From Melastoma dodecandrum (lineage: Eukaryota > Streptophyta > Magnoliopsida > Myrtales > Melastomataceae), in assembly GCA_029817715.1 (NCBI GenBank), contig JARUPY010000387.1:806001-870000 (forward strand): 64,000 bases of DNA, given 5' to 3'. Below, one piece after another: positions 10,773 to 21,130 of this stretch. Positions within the stretch are counted from its first letter, which is position 1; each line of letters opens with the position of its first letter. Under the pieces are notes generated by a model. That model ran no database searches. It had not been told where the DNA came from and saw only the letters and a program-made list of their open reading frames with translations. Made by a program: the position numbers and the translations under genes.

Positions 10773-11282
10773 ATGTCTCTGCTTTTGATCAGCCTTGCGC
10801 AACAGCCACGGGAACAAGGACAGCAGTTCGTGAACGAACTCATTGGGCCCACTTGTAGGTCGATGCCCTTCCCCGGTTTCTGCATTTCCATCTTCCAGTC
10901 CGACTATCGGAGCGCGAGGGCGAGAACCCGGAAAGACCTGGCCTGGATCATCGTGGACCACACAATGTCGAAAGCCAGGGAGATTGCCAACAAGGCCCAT
11001 CCGCTGATGCTCACTTTACATCCCCCGAGTCAAAGACTCAGGGACGCGTTGATGGAATATGGTTGTCAGTACAGAAGTTTACGTGACCATGACTTGGAAC
11101 TGGTGTACATCTATTTCCATGTCAAGGAGTTCAAGAAAGCAGGGAAGACATTGGACGGTGTTGCAGACCAGGCTGAAGAACTTAGCAAGCTGTTTGCAGG
11201 GATGGATAATCCTTTAAAAAATGACCATGAGTTCTTTCTAAAGGCCGTCCATGTTGCTATGGTCATTGTCGGATCCTTGTAA
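10773..11282 (+). CDS. Divergent PMEI family protein lacking the fourth cysteine
   Basis: From the first in-frame ATG (10773) the frame encodes 169 residues: a short hydrophobic leader (MSLLLISLAQQ) and then a PMEI-like domain. Cysteines 1-3 are present (about 28, 37, 98). The fourth, which pairs with the third in the family, is replaced: the site reads QAEELSKLF where a nearby relative (about 13020-13055) reads QAARCEKLF. An ATG at 10739 is out of frame with the body by one base. The in-frame codons between them (LLAGIVLLM) look like the rest of a longer signal peptide, so a one-base insertion near 10746-10749 may have cut the original start. The protein could still be made and secreted from 10773, but disulphide loss and leader shortening make it a candidate early pseudogene. 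Confidence 0.55.
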   Translation: MSLLLISLAQQPREQGQQFVNELIGPTCRSMPFPGFCISIFQSDYRSARARTRKDLAWIIVDHTMSKAREIANKAHPLMLTLHPPSQRLRDALMEYGCQYRSLRDHDLELVYIYFHVKEFKKAGKTLDGVADQAEELSKLFAGMDNPLKNDHEFFLKAVHVAMVIVGSL

Positions 11283-11539
11283 TAAGCAAATTGTCTGACG
11301 ACAACATGCGACAATAAAGCAATAAAAAAGCTCGGGATTTTGTTTCTCCGGCCGTTACCTGTTGATGATCTCATAAGTTCTAATGCTTTTCCAAAGTCGC
11401 TTGCATCAGATTATATGAGCGAGATTAAATCGTTTCGATGTGTAAGGCCGCAGAAATATCTGAATCTTTCCAATCCATGCACCATCGTCACAAGGGCATT
11501 AACATCCAACGACCTCGGCGTCTGAAACCTGCTGGAGAA

Positions 11540-11930
11540 TGCCCATCCCTTCCAACTGCAATTCCATCCTAAGCTCTACCCAAGAAAGCAACTAGTCCGG
11601 TATCCCACAGGAGCTGGCCCTGATCATGCCGGAACAGGCAGTACAGAAAGCCCGATCCCTCGTGAGCACAGTGGAAACTCTGATCTGGAAATGTCTAAGA
11701 TGGGAATGTTGATGGGGCGTTGATGTGTATTGCAGCGATTACCTACTCCATGGAAGGCGTGAGCAGAGGTTCATGACCCATGTCGTTGACAAGGATGCTC
11801 ACCGCTGGAAACTGTTCTAGGGATTATCCTATAATCAATTGAAAAGCCATGACCGTTTCATCTACAAGGCCATGTCCATCTTCGCAGCCATTTCTGGAAC
11901 CTTGTTGAAAGTTCCTTATGTGAAAACATT
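11540..11930 (+). pseudogene. Decayed PMEI copy
   Basis: The recognisable blocks are in gene order. CCCTTCCAACTGCAATTCCATCC is the PFxxFC-type start, followed by GAGCTGGCCCTGATC and GAGCAGAGGTTCATGACCCATGT. The terminal TTCGCAGCCATTTCTGGAACC corresponds to the last helix. Multiple frameshifts and stops are present, including TAG where the relative has codons after AAACTGTTC. Block order and spacing match the pseudogene at 12715-13135, its closest relative. Confidence 0.6.
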
Positions 11931-11984
11931 CTGAAATTAAACTGTGATTTTATCCATATTCATGCGTATTGAGAAACTAAACGA

Positions 11985-12235
11985 AGTGCCCGAGTCCAGA
12001 GGACACCCTTCCATGATTTCTGCATTTGGGTGCTCCAACCTGACAATCTCAGTGCTAATGGAACATCACCACGAGATCCATCCGGCATTGTCCCGGACCA
12101 AAACCATATCGACCGCCGGGCAAATGGCATCCACGGCCAACCGGCTGATGCTGAGTTTGCATCCCCCAAGCCTGGAATTCAGGACATGTCAAAAGGAAGC
12201 GAGGCCGTTTCGGAGAATCCTTGCGACAAATGACA
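11985..12235 (+). pseudogene. Decayed PMEI fragment
   Basis: The blocks CCCTTCCATGATTTCTGCATTT and CGGCTGATGCTGAGTTTGCATCCCCCAAG parallel 10864-10890 and 11001-11035 of the open copy at 10773. Frame is lost between blocks. The C-terminal half (third and fourth cysteines) is not recognisable. Confidence 0.6.
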
Positions 12236-12714
12236 ACACAACCATATCCAGCAGCAGTCTAGGTCCCACTACGTGCAGAAACTCGACAGGTACCGGATCA
12301 TTGCCTAATTGTTGTCCATTATTGAAACCACCGATCCCACAAAGCCCGGAACTGGAAATCCCAGGTTGAGAGAACTGGATAAGATAGATGGGGGAAACGC
12401 AATTCGGTCTCAAATATGCGAGGCAAAAAATCAGAGTAATCACTATACAAGGAAAACGGGTGTAAGGCAGGCCGAGTTTTTTCAGGGACTATCATCCACA
12501 TAAGAAGAAGAAAAAGCAGAGCATGGCAGCAGAGCACGATTATGGACGGGATCGCGCAAGGGAGACTGACCTTTTTGTAATAATTTAAGAAAAGGTGTGT
12601 ATCGTTTTTAGTTAGAGTAAACCTTCTCCGTGCTTGCAGTTTCGTTTGCGTTGCTCCCTCCTACCATCACACCCATAGCAGGTCCATGGACATCTGAAGG
12701 ACTTCGTTGACTTT
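12236..12714. other. Spacer within the PMEI pseudogene region
   Basis: I see no gene. Short open frames on both strands have no family resemblance. Confidence 0.4.
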
Positions 12715-13135
12715 ACTTGCCAGAGAATGCCCGTCTCTTCCTTCTGCAATTCTATCCTCAGAGCCGCCCAAGATACAGTAATGAGGCCACAAGCCAGTGA
12801 GAGCTGGCCCTGATTGTGGTGGAACCGGCGGAATTCGAATTCTCAGTACCTTGTGAGCAAAGTAGAGTTCTCTGATTTTGGAAATCAAAGACAGGAAACT
12901 TCGATGGTGCATTGCAGTGGTGAGTACGACAATATCATCTACACCAACCTGTTCAAAACCAAGGATTATTTACTGCGCAGAAGGTATGACACCACGCAGA
13001 GGTTCATGACCCATGTTGCAGACCAGGCTGCTCGTTGTGAGAAATTGTTCAAGGGATTGACTAATAATCCGTTGAAAAGAGAACTATTTTGTCTATAAGG
13101 CTGCCTTCATCTTACTGCCATTTCTGGAACCAAGT
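12715..13135 (+). pseudogene. Decayed PMEI copy, partly open 3' half
   Basis: It begins with the CCCGTCTCTTCCTTCTGCAATTCTATCC block (second-cysteine region) and continues through GAGCTGGCCCTGATTGTGG. A frame from 12814 then keeps the RRYDTTQRFMTHVADQAARC fourth-cysteine helix and EKLFKGLTNNPLKR. A frameshift after NPLKR precedes the last helix. The first ORF base is inside the domain, with no signal peptide in frame. Confidence 0.65.
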
Positions 13136-13214
13136 CGAGCAACCCTGTCTGAATAGATTCTGCAATGTAAACCAGTAATAAACTGGAGATATGGGAAAAA
13201 GTCGTTAAACACGT

Positions 13215-13330
13215 GCCGGAGGACAACTTCTGCAACTTCTGTAGTCCATCCTCCAAACCGCCATCTCTGTGCCAGACCAAAGTCACCACCTGGTCTAGCA
13301 GGGATAATCCTGGACGCAAATAGCCCAGCA
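13215..13330 (+). pseudogene. Possible further PMEI fragment
   Basis: A short stretch around CTTCTGCAACTTCTGTAGTCCATCCTCC resembles the second-cysteine segment of the neighbouring pseudogenes. The similarity ends within about 100 bp, so the assignment is weak. Confidence 0.3.
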
Positions 13331-13702
13331 CATCGTGTACGCAGCCAATCCCTGAGCTTATACCACCCAGTACCTGGATACGAACAACATCTGTCTGCCA
13401 AAAGGGCCAGGTAAAAGAGTACAGAGCGAAACTTATGACCTCTATTGCCCAAAGGACCAATGGATTCATCCCGCTCTCTTCAACAATTGACGACGATTGA
13501 TGCGCATAACCGACATCAATTCAATCCCAAGATGTGCATAAATTCGACCGGAAGGCGGATCACGTCAAAAGGATTAAACTTCTCTAGATTCTGGAAATGC
13601 AGATTTCCTCGATTTAGGACGAAACTCAATCTGGATTCATATTCATGACATCTCCATACAGAGAAAAAGAAGGCCTCTCAAGGGCTGAGGGAAGGGAATT
13701 TT

Positions 13703-14044
13703 TCAGAGAGTACATCCACAGAAGACGAAGAAGAAGCACAGCATGGCAGCAAGTGCGAGGGACTCGAGAACGGTGATGACCGCCCAGAGAACGTCGTCGA
13801 CGACGAAGTCGAGCAGGCCGATCCGGAAGTTGGGGAAGCTCCAACCTCTAGACGAGAGGTAGGAGAAGTTGAGGTCGGGCCACCTGAAAAGGGAGCTGAT
13901 GGGGAGGGAGAGACCGAAGCCGGGCCCCCGCAAGGCCGGGGAGTACCAGCTCGACGGACGCATGGTCCAACCGGGTAAGGATGGAACAGGCTCAGGTGGT
14001 AGGAAGAAGGTAATGCGGGGGTTGGGAATGAGTCGGTAGCACAC
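13703..14044 (-). CDS. Small membrane protein reading frame, probably a conserved plant family
   Basis: The minus-strand frame ends with a hydrophobic helix of about 25 residues (VLWAVITVLESLALAAMLCF) and a Cys/Phe-rich tail ending FCGCTL. It is preceded by a polar/aromatic segment (FRWPDLNFSYLSSRGW). The look of the frame (charged WPDL, RIGLLDFVVDDV, then TM tail) is that of a real small plant membrane protein; I have the impression of a conserved family but cannot name it. The open frame runs 113 codons from a GTG at 14044. The first ATG is at 13963 (87 codons to the stop). The natural start may be in an upstream exon or lost, because the (TTA)n microsatellite follows immediately at 14067. 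Gene or 5'-truncated pseudogene is not resolved. Confidence 0.45.
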   Translation of the reverse strand: MCYRLIPNPRITFFLPPEPVPSLPGWTMRPSSWYSPALRGPGFGLSLPISSLFRWPDLNFSYLSSRGWSFPNFRIGLLDFVVDDVLWAVITVLESLALAAMLCFFFVFCGCTL

Positions 14045-14066
14045 GCTATGGCTTGGACCAACCCAT

Positions 14067-14093
14067 ATTATTATTATTATTATTATTATTATT
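14067..14093. repeat. (TTA)n microsatellite
   Basis: About nine perfect TTA/ATT units lie directly upstream (minus strand) of the small membrane-protein frame. Confidence 0.9.
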
Positions 14094-14401
14094 TTACGTC
14101 AAATATCATTCGGCGCCAGATAATTGTCGTCACGGAAACGACAAGCCAACTGGGAAACATACGAGATATTAATATTTGTATTTCTTTATTCGATATAATC
14201 TTTGGATGATAAAAGATGGAGTTTCGTTTCTTTTTACCTTCGCTTTCGAGAGAAATTTGAGTTTTACGGTCATGAGTTTCAATATTACCGTTTTACTGCA
14301 CTATTTCTCCTCACTTTCTTTTTACTCCAAATAAACCCTAAAGTTTTTACTCTTCTTCAAAATTAGTCCTTCAAGACAATTAAAGAAAATAAATCTTAAG
14401 C

Positions 14402-14415
14402 GGGCTCTGATACCA
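14402..14415 (-). other. Met-tRNA primer-binding site (minus strand)
   Basis: The minus strand reads TGGTATCAGAGCCC, the standard complement to the 3' end of plant initiator Met-tRNA used by Copia, many Ty3 elements and Caulimoviridae. Confidence 0.7.
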
Positions 14416-14437
14416 ATCAATCCGACATGAATCGATC

Positions 14438-14815
14438 TTAAGAAGATTTTTTTAGTTGTCTTTGTCGCCGGCGTTCTGCCAACCTCGAATACTCGTTTGA
14501 GTACCTCGAACTTGCCGCAAACCCCAAGTTAGATTTGCCTTCAAGGAAAAACTCCTCGAATTCACTCTGTAAGAGAGTCAGTTCTTTTAATTTCTTAGAA
14601 TAACTTTCCACAAGCTTAGTCAGCTGCGATATTTACGCCGATATGCTTGCCAATCGGTCTACTACAATGTTTAGTAATCCCGTAGCAGAATCCTTACCAA
14701 CCCCGTGATCCAGATGGAGCAACTCTGGGTTAGGACAATCAGTCATACGAATGACTCGTGCACTTGCACTTCTCTCATATTCTCTTTTCAAGAAAGAATA
14801 ACATAAACAATTCAA
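14438..14815 (-). pseudogene. Coiled-coil/basic-tail ORF with one internal stop
   Basis: The frame of 126 codons is interrupted only by TAA at 14633-14635. Downstream of it is a heptad-like segment (LTKLVESYSKKLKELTLL) and then an Arg/Lys-rich C-terminus. Nucleic-acid-binding capsid-associated proteins of Caulimoviridae have this general build, but I do not recognise the family with certainty. It ends 23 bp upstream (minus sense) of the Met-tRNA primer site. Confidence 0.35.
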
Positions 14816-15224
14816 AAGATGTTTATCATACCTTACTCGGCTGGGTAGCTCAGAGGGTTCACCAAGCTTCCGTACAATGGAACTTCAAGAGTGAAGAATT
14901 CCTCAAATTTGGGGAATTAGATGGAGAGGCTCTTCTGTGTCACACCGAATGCCCTTACCTCGAGGGTCTTATATAGACACTCCTCATCCAAAGGTCTTAG
15001 CACGAAGGTTTTGATCCTTTCAAGGTTCTGATCTAACGATCTAACCTTCCGTTAGTCTTAATCAGTTTTGATTAATTTTAACCACCTTACTCTTGATTCC
15101 TTAAGATATTGTTTTCGGACCATTATTAATGTTCCCGGAGGACGATCAAAGAATTGCACTCAGAGAGATGTGAGAGAAAATTCTCTATTCAGATCGCCTC
15201 CCCCAAATGAGATAGAGGACTTGT

Positions 15225-15233
15225 GAATATATA
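15225..15233 (-). promoter_or_regulatory. TATA box of the minus-strand remnant
   Basis: On the minus strand TTTATGTATATATTCACAAG gives a good TATA element. It is followed about 30-60 bases later by CTCATTTGGGGGAGG and CTCTCACATCTCTCTGAG, a pyrimidine-rich leader. Confidence 0.4.
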
Positions 15234-15723
15234 CATAAAGGAGCTGGTGCCTATGCACTGTTTGCCAGCTCAAAAGCCAAAAGGAATCTAAAGTTAGAAA
15301 GGGTCCTAATGACCGACAAAAATGTCCTAGTCTAACTTTATACAGCTGTCGTCTCCCGTCTGCATTATTGCGTTATCCTGGGAGATTCCTTCTTTTTTGT
15401 TGTTGGCACTTGATGTCTCGCCAACCTTTGCTCCAGAGGGTCCCTGTGGTGTTTGACACGCTTCCACTATCTGTTGGGCTACCCTCTATTCTTTATCAAT
15501 TTGCTGATCTAGGGACTTGTCCGTGAAATCCGCAATCTTGCTCCAGACTTCAAAAGTGTCTGTCCGGAGACATAACTCAGAGTTCTCTCGTCTCCAGAAA
15601 CTATCCAGAAGGTCGAGAAACCTTTGCTATCCCCGCTCTCCAGCTTGCTCATCAATGAGACTTAGGGCCGAGAAATCCACTTCAAGGTCGAGCCCACCAA
15701 GAACAGGAGTGGAGGCCCAGTAG

Positions 15724-16670
15724 CACAATGCGCCCTTAAACGAATCGCAACCCCACTCAACCGACTCACATGGTAAGACATGTCTTACAAATTCAATTCG
15801 ATTGATTTTCGTTCAAAATTAATCGATATCTTTGGCATTGCCATGCCATCTTCCTCTACTTTACATGTAAACACCGAGGAATTACTATCAAGGAATGTCA
15901 TCCTTCGACGACGCGGACGATCGACATCAACGAGCTCACAACGCCCCATAAGTATCACTCTTATTTCATTAAGTCCTAATTATTTACTCTATTTAAATTA
16001 GGACTTTCTGACCACTTATTCATTTTTCCTTGCATGTACATCGACTTATTAATCTCGGAAGGTCAACCCCATAGTTTCGAAGATTAACTCGAAGGCGCGT
16101 GTATCAAACCGCGTGGATCTACCCCAGCATAAAAACCGCGGGCTTGAAGGCTTAAAGCGGCCCCAACCTCAATGAAAGGTACAAAGGGGAGGTGCAGGCC
16201 TCCCCGAATTTTCTTTAAGCCCACTTGTAACGGATTGCGGGCCCAAGTGTATAGGCCCGCAATCACCGCCCTTCCCCGCCCCTTTTGATCTAAATAATTG
16301 CTTGTGATTGTGCGCTTGTTTAGGCTTTAGGTTTGATGTTGCATGCTTTGTTCTAATCAAACCAACTAAATTCGGGTCCAACGCCCATTAAAACGTCGAT
16401 AAAAGTCAGGCCTACTCCCGGATCGTGCCCAACACCCGTCAATCAAAAGTTAAACTTTTTTGGACAAATCGCCACCCTTTTTCGCATGTGTAGTATATAA
16501 AGGTTAGTAAATAGGAATCCCCGAACCCAGACTCTGATTTTTCCGACTTAAAATCACACCATTTTTAAACTAAGTCGGGGCGACTCCGAACAAGTTTACC
16601 AAAGCTAAACTACACCCTACCCTTTTTCGGAGCCATTTAGGATGAGGTGACGGCAGACCGAGCCGCTCCT
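15724..16670. other. Non-coding region, probably left part of the Tat/Ogre-like LTR
   Basis: No gene is recognised. GTAGTATATAAAGG at about 16489-16502 is a TATA-like element at the right place for an LTR that ends at 16926. The left LTR terminus was not found. Confidence 0.4.
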
Positions 16671-16926
16671 TGAGCCCTCCTAAAAATTCGCGAGTGAGGT
16701 CTTAATGCAGCTTTTTGCTCGCCACCTTCAAGGAACTGAAGATGGTTGGCGAAACGTCCCGCAGACCCATTCGCGAATTAAGGGAAGTCCAAACCCTGGG
16801 TCCCTTTCCGCAGCGTCTGGTGTTCGAGACGGAACACTGACCGAACTGGGCCTCGGGGGAGCGGGCCCGGATCCTCGGGTTGCCCGAATCGCCATCGCGC
16901 GTGATAGGCCGGAGGGCAAACGTACA
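16671..16926 (+). repeat. LTR 3' end, left copy
   Basis: It is similar to 23098-23354 throughout, with scattered substitutions, and ends CGTACA before the primer site. Confidence 0.7.
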
Positions 16927-16933
16927 TCCTGGA

Positions 16934-16950
16934 TGGCGACTCCGCTGGGG
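16934..16950 (+). other. Arg-tRNA-type primer-binding site
   Basis: TGGCGACTCCGCTGGGG lies eight bases after the left LTR end. The motif is characteristic of Ogre/Tat elements (family knowledge). Confidence 0.65.
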
Positions 16951-17790
16951 ATGCTCCGCATGTGGATTCCTACCGAAAACCTTTTTTTACCACATTTGGG
17001 GAAGAGTGATTGTTTGCGCATGTAATTGTTTAGCTCGGTGCCTTTTGTATGATCTTTTGTCTGTGTATGTTTACTGCTTTTTAGGCATTTCTAGGTCCGA
17101 ACCCGGGGCTAGGATTTTAGGGGGGTCACCGTTAGGCCCTGCTGTGCTGCTCTTTGCGGTGTGGTTTTGGGTCGGGGCCCCGCCTCCCTTAGTCCGAGGG
17201 AGGTCTAGAAACCTCTTCCGAATCTAGAATTGCTTGCACACTACAAGTACCAGACGCCGCACGTGCATTTGTTTGTTACTAAGTGACTGCTACATGTGCT
17301 GGGATAGGTTCAGGTACGCTTTGTATGCGATAAACTGAAAACTTACATTGCTCGTTTTTGCAGTTGGATTAGGCTTATTACAGCGGGTTTCAAGAAACTC
17401 TTTCCTCCCATCTCTACTTACTGTTACTGCTTATTGCATTCATACATTTAAATAACCACATAAATATCTATCTAATTGCAGTTTTCAGATTAACGCATCA
17501 TTTGTAGTAACTATTTCCTCGCATTACTGCATTACATTTGAAATTGTATTTACGTAATGCATGCTCCCAAGCATACACGAATGCGATTACACATCACAAA
17601 CGTATCATGCATCGAGCACTTTGTTGCACGATACTAATATAATCCTTCTATCTGTTTCCTTTCCAAGGTTTAATTCTTCAACATGATTCATCGAACGGGA
17701 CTAGGGGCAAGATGTGAAAATTACAAATTTACAAACACAAGAACACCAATAAGGGCTCGATGGCTATCAAACTACCTGCAATGGAGACCA

Positions 17791-18018
17791 AAGATGCTCG
17801 ACGGCTGCCAAAGTCCAAAACCTGATGAACAACAACTCAGAGACCAGGGATTTCCTGATCCCTATCAAAGGCCAAAGTCATGACCAGACATACAACAACA
17901 CGAGATCCATTAACGGATACCAAGGCCCAAAATCATACAATCCAACGACATGAAGACCAAGGATTCCTCAACGGCTGCCAAGGTCCTGAGCCAAATCTAC
18001 AACAACAAGAAAACCTCA
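17791..18018 (+). repeat. Degenerate about 57-60-bp minisatellite, about 4 units
   Basis: The successive units share CGGCTGCCAAnGTCC or TACCAAGGCCC, AACAACAA and GAGACCA/GAAGACCA words, starting near 17791, 17848, 17910 and 17961. The open frames across it are repeat artefacts. Confidence 0.5.
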
Positions 18019-18949
18019 AGGAGGTTACATCTCATCGGGCAATCACAGTAAAAGTCGGAGCTAATGGCGAGCCCATATCCACAAACATGCTCAGATCAGA
18101 TACACAGGGAACATCACACCCCTAATCATCAATCGCCACAACTTTGGCACCAACAGAAACATCATTCCGAACACGGGCAATTCCCCATCTTACAACTCAA
18201 CAACACGATCCAGCACAAGGGGCAAACCCCATCATTCACAACGGCATCGCGAGATCAGGACAGCTTCGAGTAATCAACCCCCAAATACGAACATTTCATT
18301 CAACCTCATCGTTTCTCCGACAACAAGAACTTGATGAATGTCGGATCCACAGCATCCCAACGACAAAAACATGAACATGGACTAGATTCTTCAAGCGACG
18401 GCGAACACATAGCGCAACTGGCATTAGAAGCTCCCATTCGCTCTATTCGCCTTCTAACAATTCAAAACATACATGATGAACTTACCGATATTTAAACTTC
18501 TAACACCAAGGCATCCATTTTACCTCGCAGGTACAAGATGACTCATTTGGGGCTCACACAACAGCTTACCAATACCAAAGAACATGATGTCTACCAAACG
18601 ACGACGCGTACTTCAACTGGGGCAATTCCCTTTGAATTCCCTATCGTACCCAAGCGGTCATCCCAACAGTAGTCAACTACCGACTCTCACCAAAGAAAAG
18701 AGGAGAAGGTCAGTCACCGCATCACTCATTAACGAAAAACAAGCACCTCGGCCCGCTACATGAGTGGCCAATCCCCACCCAAGCCCACCGCATGGTTCTA
18801 TTAACTTTGTACATTCACGACATTCAACCGAAGATCAATCATCTTAACGGAGAGAATTGTCATAAGCAATCGATGTAGGCATTCTTCGACGTTACAATCA
18901 CATGAAAGGGAGTATTCGTTCTTTGATTAATACTTCCCTATTTGTGAAA

Positions 18950-21130
18950 ATATGTTACGTGAGCTCACTTATCTTAGCCCTTGTCGCATGTTGACGAAGG
19001 CGTGGGTGGCAGGGTGGTAAAGTTTCAAGCCAAAGCCTTGAAACAGTTTTGAGCCAAAGCTTCGAAATATCCTTCGTTGTCAACAGAACAACATGAGAGT
19101 ACAGGAGCACCCTAAGCAGACAATCAATATTGGGGCAAAACTACAAGCAATCCTTGAGAAGTCTTCTTTTCCAAAACGACGATTTACATGAAAGGGAGTA
19201 ATCGTTCCTCAACTGATACTATCTCTACAAAACAGGTTACACGAGCTTACTTGTTTTGCCCTTCGGCTTGTCTCATAGGTACATGAACATCCTAGACAGA
19301 CGACGAAGGTGAGGGTGGTAGGGTGGAAACGTTTCGAGCCAAAGTTTTGAAATAGCCTTCGTTGGTAAAACAATGATGACGACAACACGAGAACAATGCT
19401 ATGACAAATCTCCGAGCGATCCTGGGGCAAATCTCCGAGTGATTATGGACATATCTCCGAGCGACTCTGGGGCATATCTCCAAGCTATCCTGGGAGAAGA
19501 CTGAGCAATCTTGGATAACTCTCAGTTGACAAAATGGCAAATAACATGAAAGGGAGTATATGTTCCTTAACAAATGCTTTCTTTGCAAAATAAGTTACAT
19601 GAACTTCCTTGTTTTGCCTTCGGCTTGTCTCATAGGCACATAAACAACCTAGGCAGACGAGAAGATACAACAACATCCTATCATGCCAATCAAGACAACT
19701 TTCGAATCAAAGCTTCGAAACAACACTCATGATCAACAAGACAACAAGACAACAAATTACATGAAAATACATGAGCGTCTTAAGCAGACAACAAAGACAA
19801 ACGATGAAGTTTCAAACCAACGCTTCATAACAATCTTTGTCAGCAAACTTCTTTATATCCCTAGGGAGTCAACTGGGGTAAAGAACACTGACAATACACA
19901 TGAAAAGGGAGAATCATACAAATATTACTATCTTCATCAAGCTAAGTGAAATTACATGAGCTCATTTCGCTTACGTCCTTTGTCTCGTGGGCAGGTACAA
20001 GAACTCCTCATACGTATGGTGCAAAACTCCTATGACAAAGGCGAGGGTGGCAGGGTGGCAAAGCTTCAAGTCAAAATCTTGTAGCAATTTCGTCAAAACC
20101 TTCGATTCCATCGGACGAAGATGCATTGATGAAATCACACAAAAAGGGAAGTGTCAAAACTCTACTTCACTTTTCTTAACAAATGAAGTTACACAAGCAA
20201 ACTTCATTCTTACTCTAACAGAAACAAACTTCAAGAATTTCCTTGTTTCTAGCCATCTGTTTGATAGGTACATGAACATCCTTCCACAACAGACATCAAG
20301 GAAGAGTAACAATTTCGTCAAACCTTCGATTCCATCGGACGAAGACGCAATGGCGAAACCATGCAAAAAGGAAGTGTCAAAACTCTACTTCGCTTTTCAT
20401 ATAAATGAAGTTACATGAGCAAACTTCATTCTTACTTTAAAAAAAAAAACAAGTTACATGAGCTCACTTGTTTTTACGTCCTTTGTCTCGTGGGCAGGTA
20501 CAAGAGCTCCTCACACGTATGGTGCAAAACTCCTATGACAAAGGCGAGGGTGGCAGGGTGGCAAAGCTTCAAGCCAAAATCTTGTAGCAATTTCGTTAGA
20601 CCTTCGATTCCATCGGACAAAGATGCATTGATGAAATCACACAAAAAGGGAAGTATCAAAACTTCACTTCACCATTCATATAAATGAAGTTACATGAGCA
20701 AACTTCATTCTTACTTTAAAAGAAAACAAGTTACATGAGCTCACTTGTTGTCTGTCCTTTGCCTAGCGTAGGTACATGAACATCCTATTTTTTAGACAAA
20801 GGCGCGGGCGGTTGGGTGGAAAATTTCGAACCAAAGCTTCGAGATTGCCTTTGTCCTTATCGTGGATAACAATACCAATAGGGAATATCATTTACATTTG
20901 CTCTCTAACGGAATTCTTGTCATTCCTCAGATAGAGTCAGAACGACCATTGAGATGTGCATATCCATCTCAACTCCCCAGCGGATATTTTACTTCATCTC
21001 CCCAAGCGAGAGTCAACGGATATTTCAATCCGTTGTCAACTGTGCAGGCACATGGACATCCGTACAGTATGGTACAAATTCCTAGGCAACGGCGAGGGTA
21101 GTCGGGTGGAAGCCGTTCCGAGTTCAATCT
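18950..21130 (+). repeat. Divergent tandem array with about 250-500-bp units inside the Tat/Ogre-like element
   Basis: Units carry a recurrent order. First comes TTACATGAGCTCACTT, then GTCCTTTGTCTCGTGGGCAGGTACA, then GCGAGGGTGGCAGGGTGG, then AAGCTTCAAGCCAAA. The GGGTGGCAGGGTGG anchor or a variant recurs near 18999, 19304, 20040, 20545, 20800 and 21090; a truncated unit lies near 19640. Two units (19995 and 20498) are nearly identical over about 150 bp with a 503-bp offset. No sustained reading frame runs through it. Confidence 0.75.

Larger units (their letters stand above)
14402..15720 (-). mobile_element. Degenerate minus-strand segment with Met-tRNA primer site, probably an endogenous pararetrovirus remnant
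   Basis: On the minus strand the order is as follows. A broken coding stretch lies at about 15720-15330, with a coherent frame containing WRRENSELCL and FEVWSKIADFTDKSLDQQ but at least two stops. A TATA box lies at 15233-15225, followed by a leader with CT-rich words. A 126-codon frame at 14815-14438 has one in-frame TAA at 14633; its second half is coiled-coil-like and ends in a basic RLAERRRQRQLKKSS tail. A 14-base match to the initiator Met-tRNA complement lies at 14415-14402. No LTR-type CA end precedes the primer site (the bases before it are GATTGAT), and the TATA-to-primer distance of about 0.8 kb suits a pararetrovirus leader. A solo or truncated LTR retrotransposon remains possible. 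No polymerase is seen. The copy is non-functional as it stands. Confidence 0.4.

Noticed and set aside
14835..14870. tRNA-like A box (GGGTAGCTCAGAGGG) inside the minus-strand remnant
   Set aside because: There is no B box (GGTTCGANTCC) at a tRNA distance and no acceptor-stem pairing, so it is not a tRNA gene.
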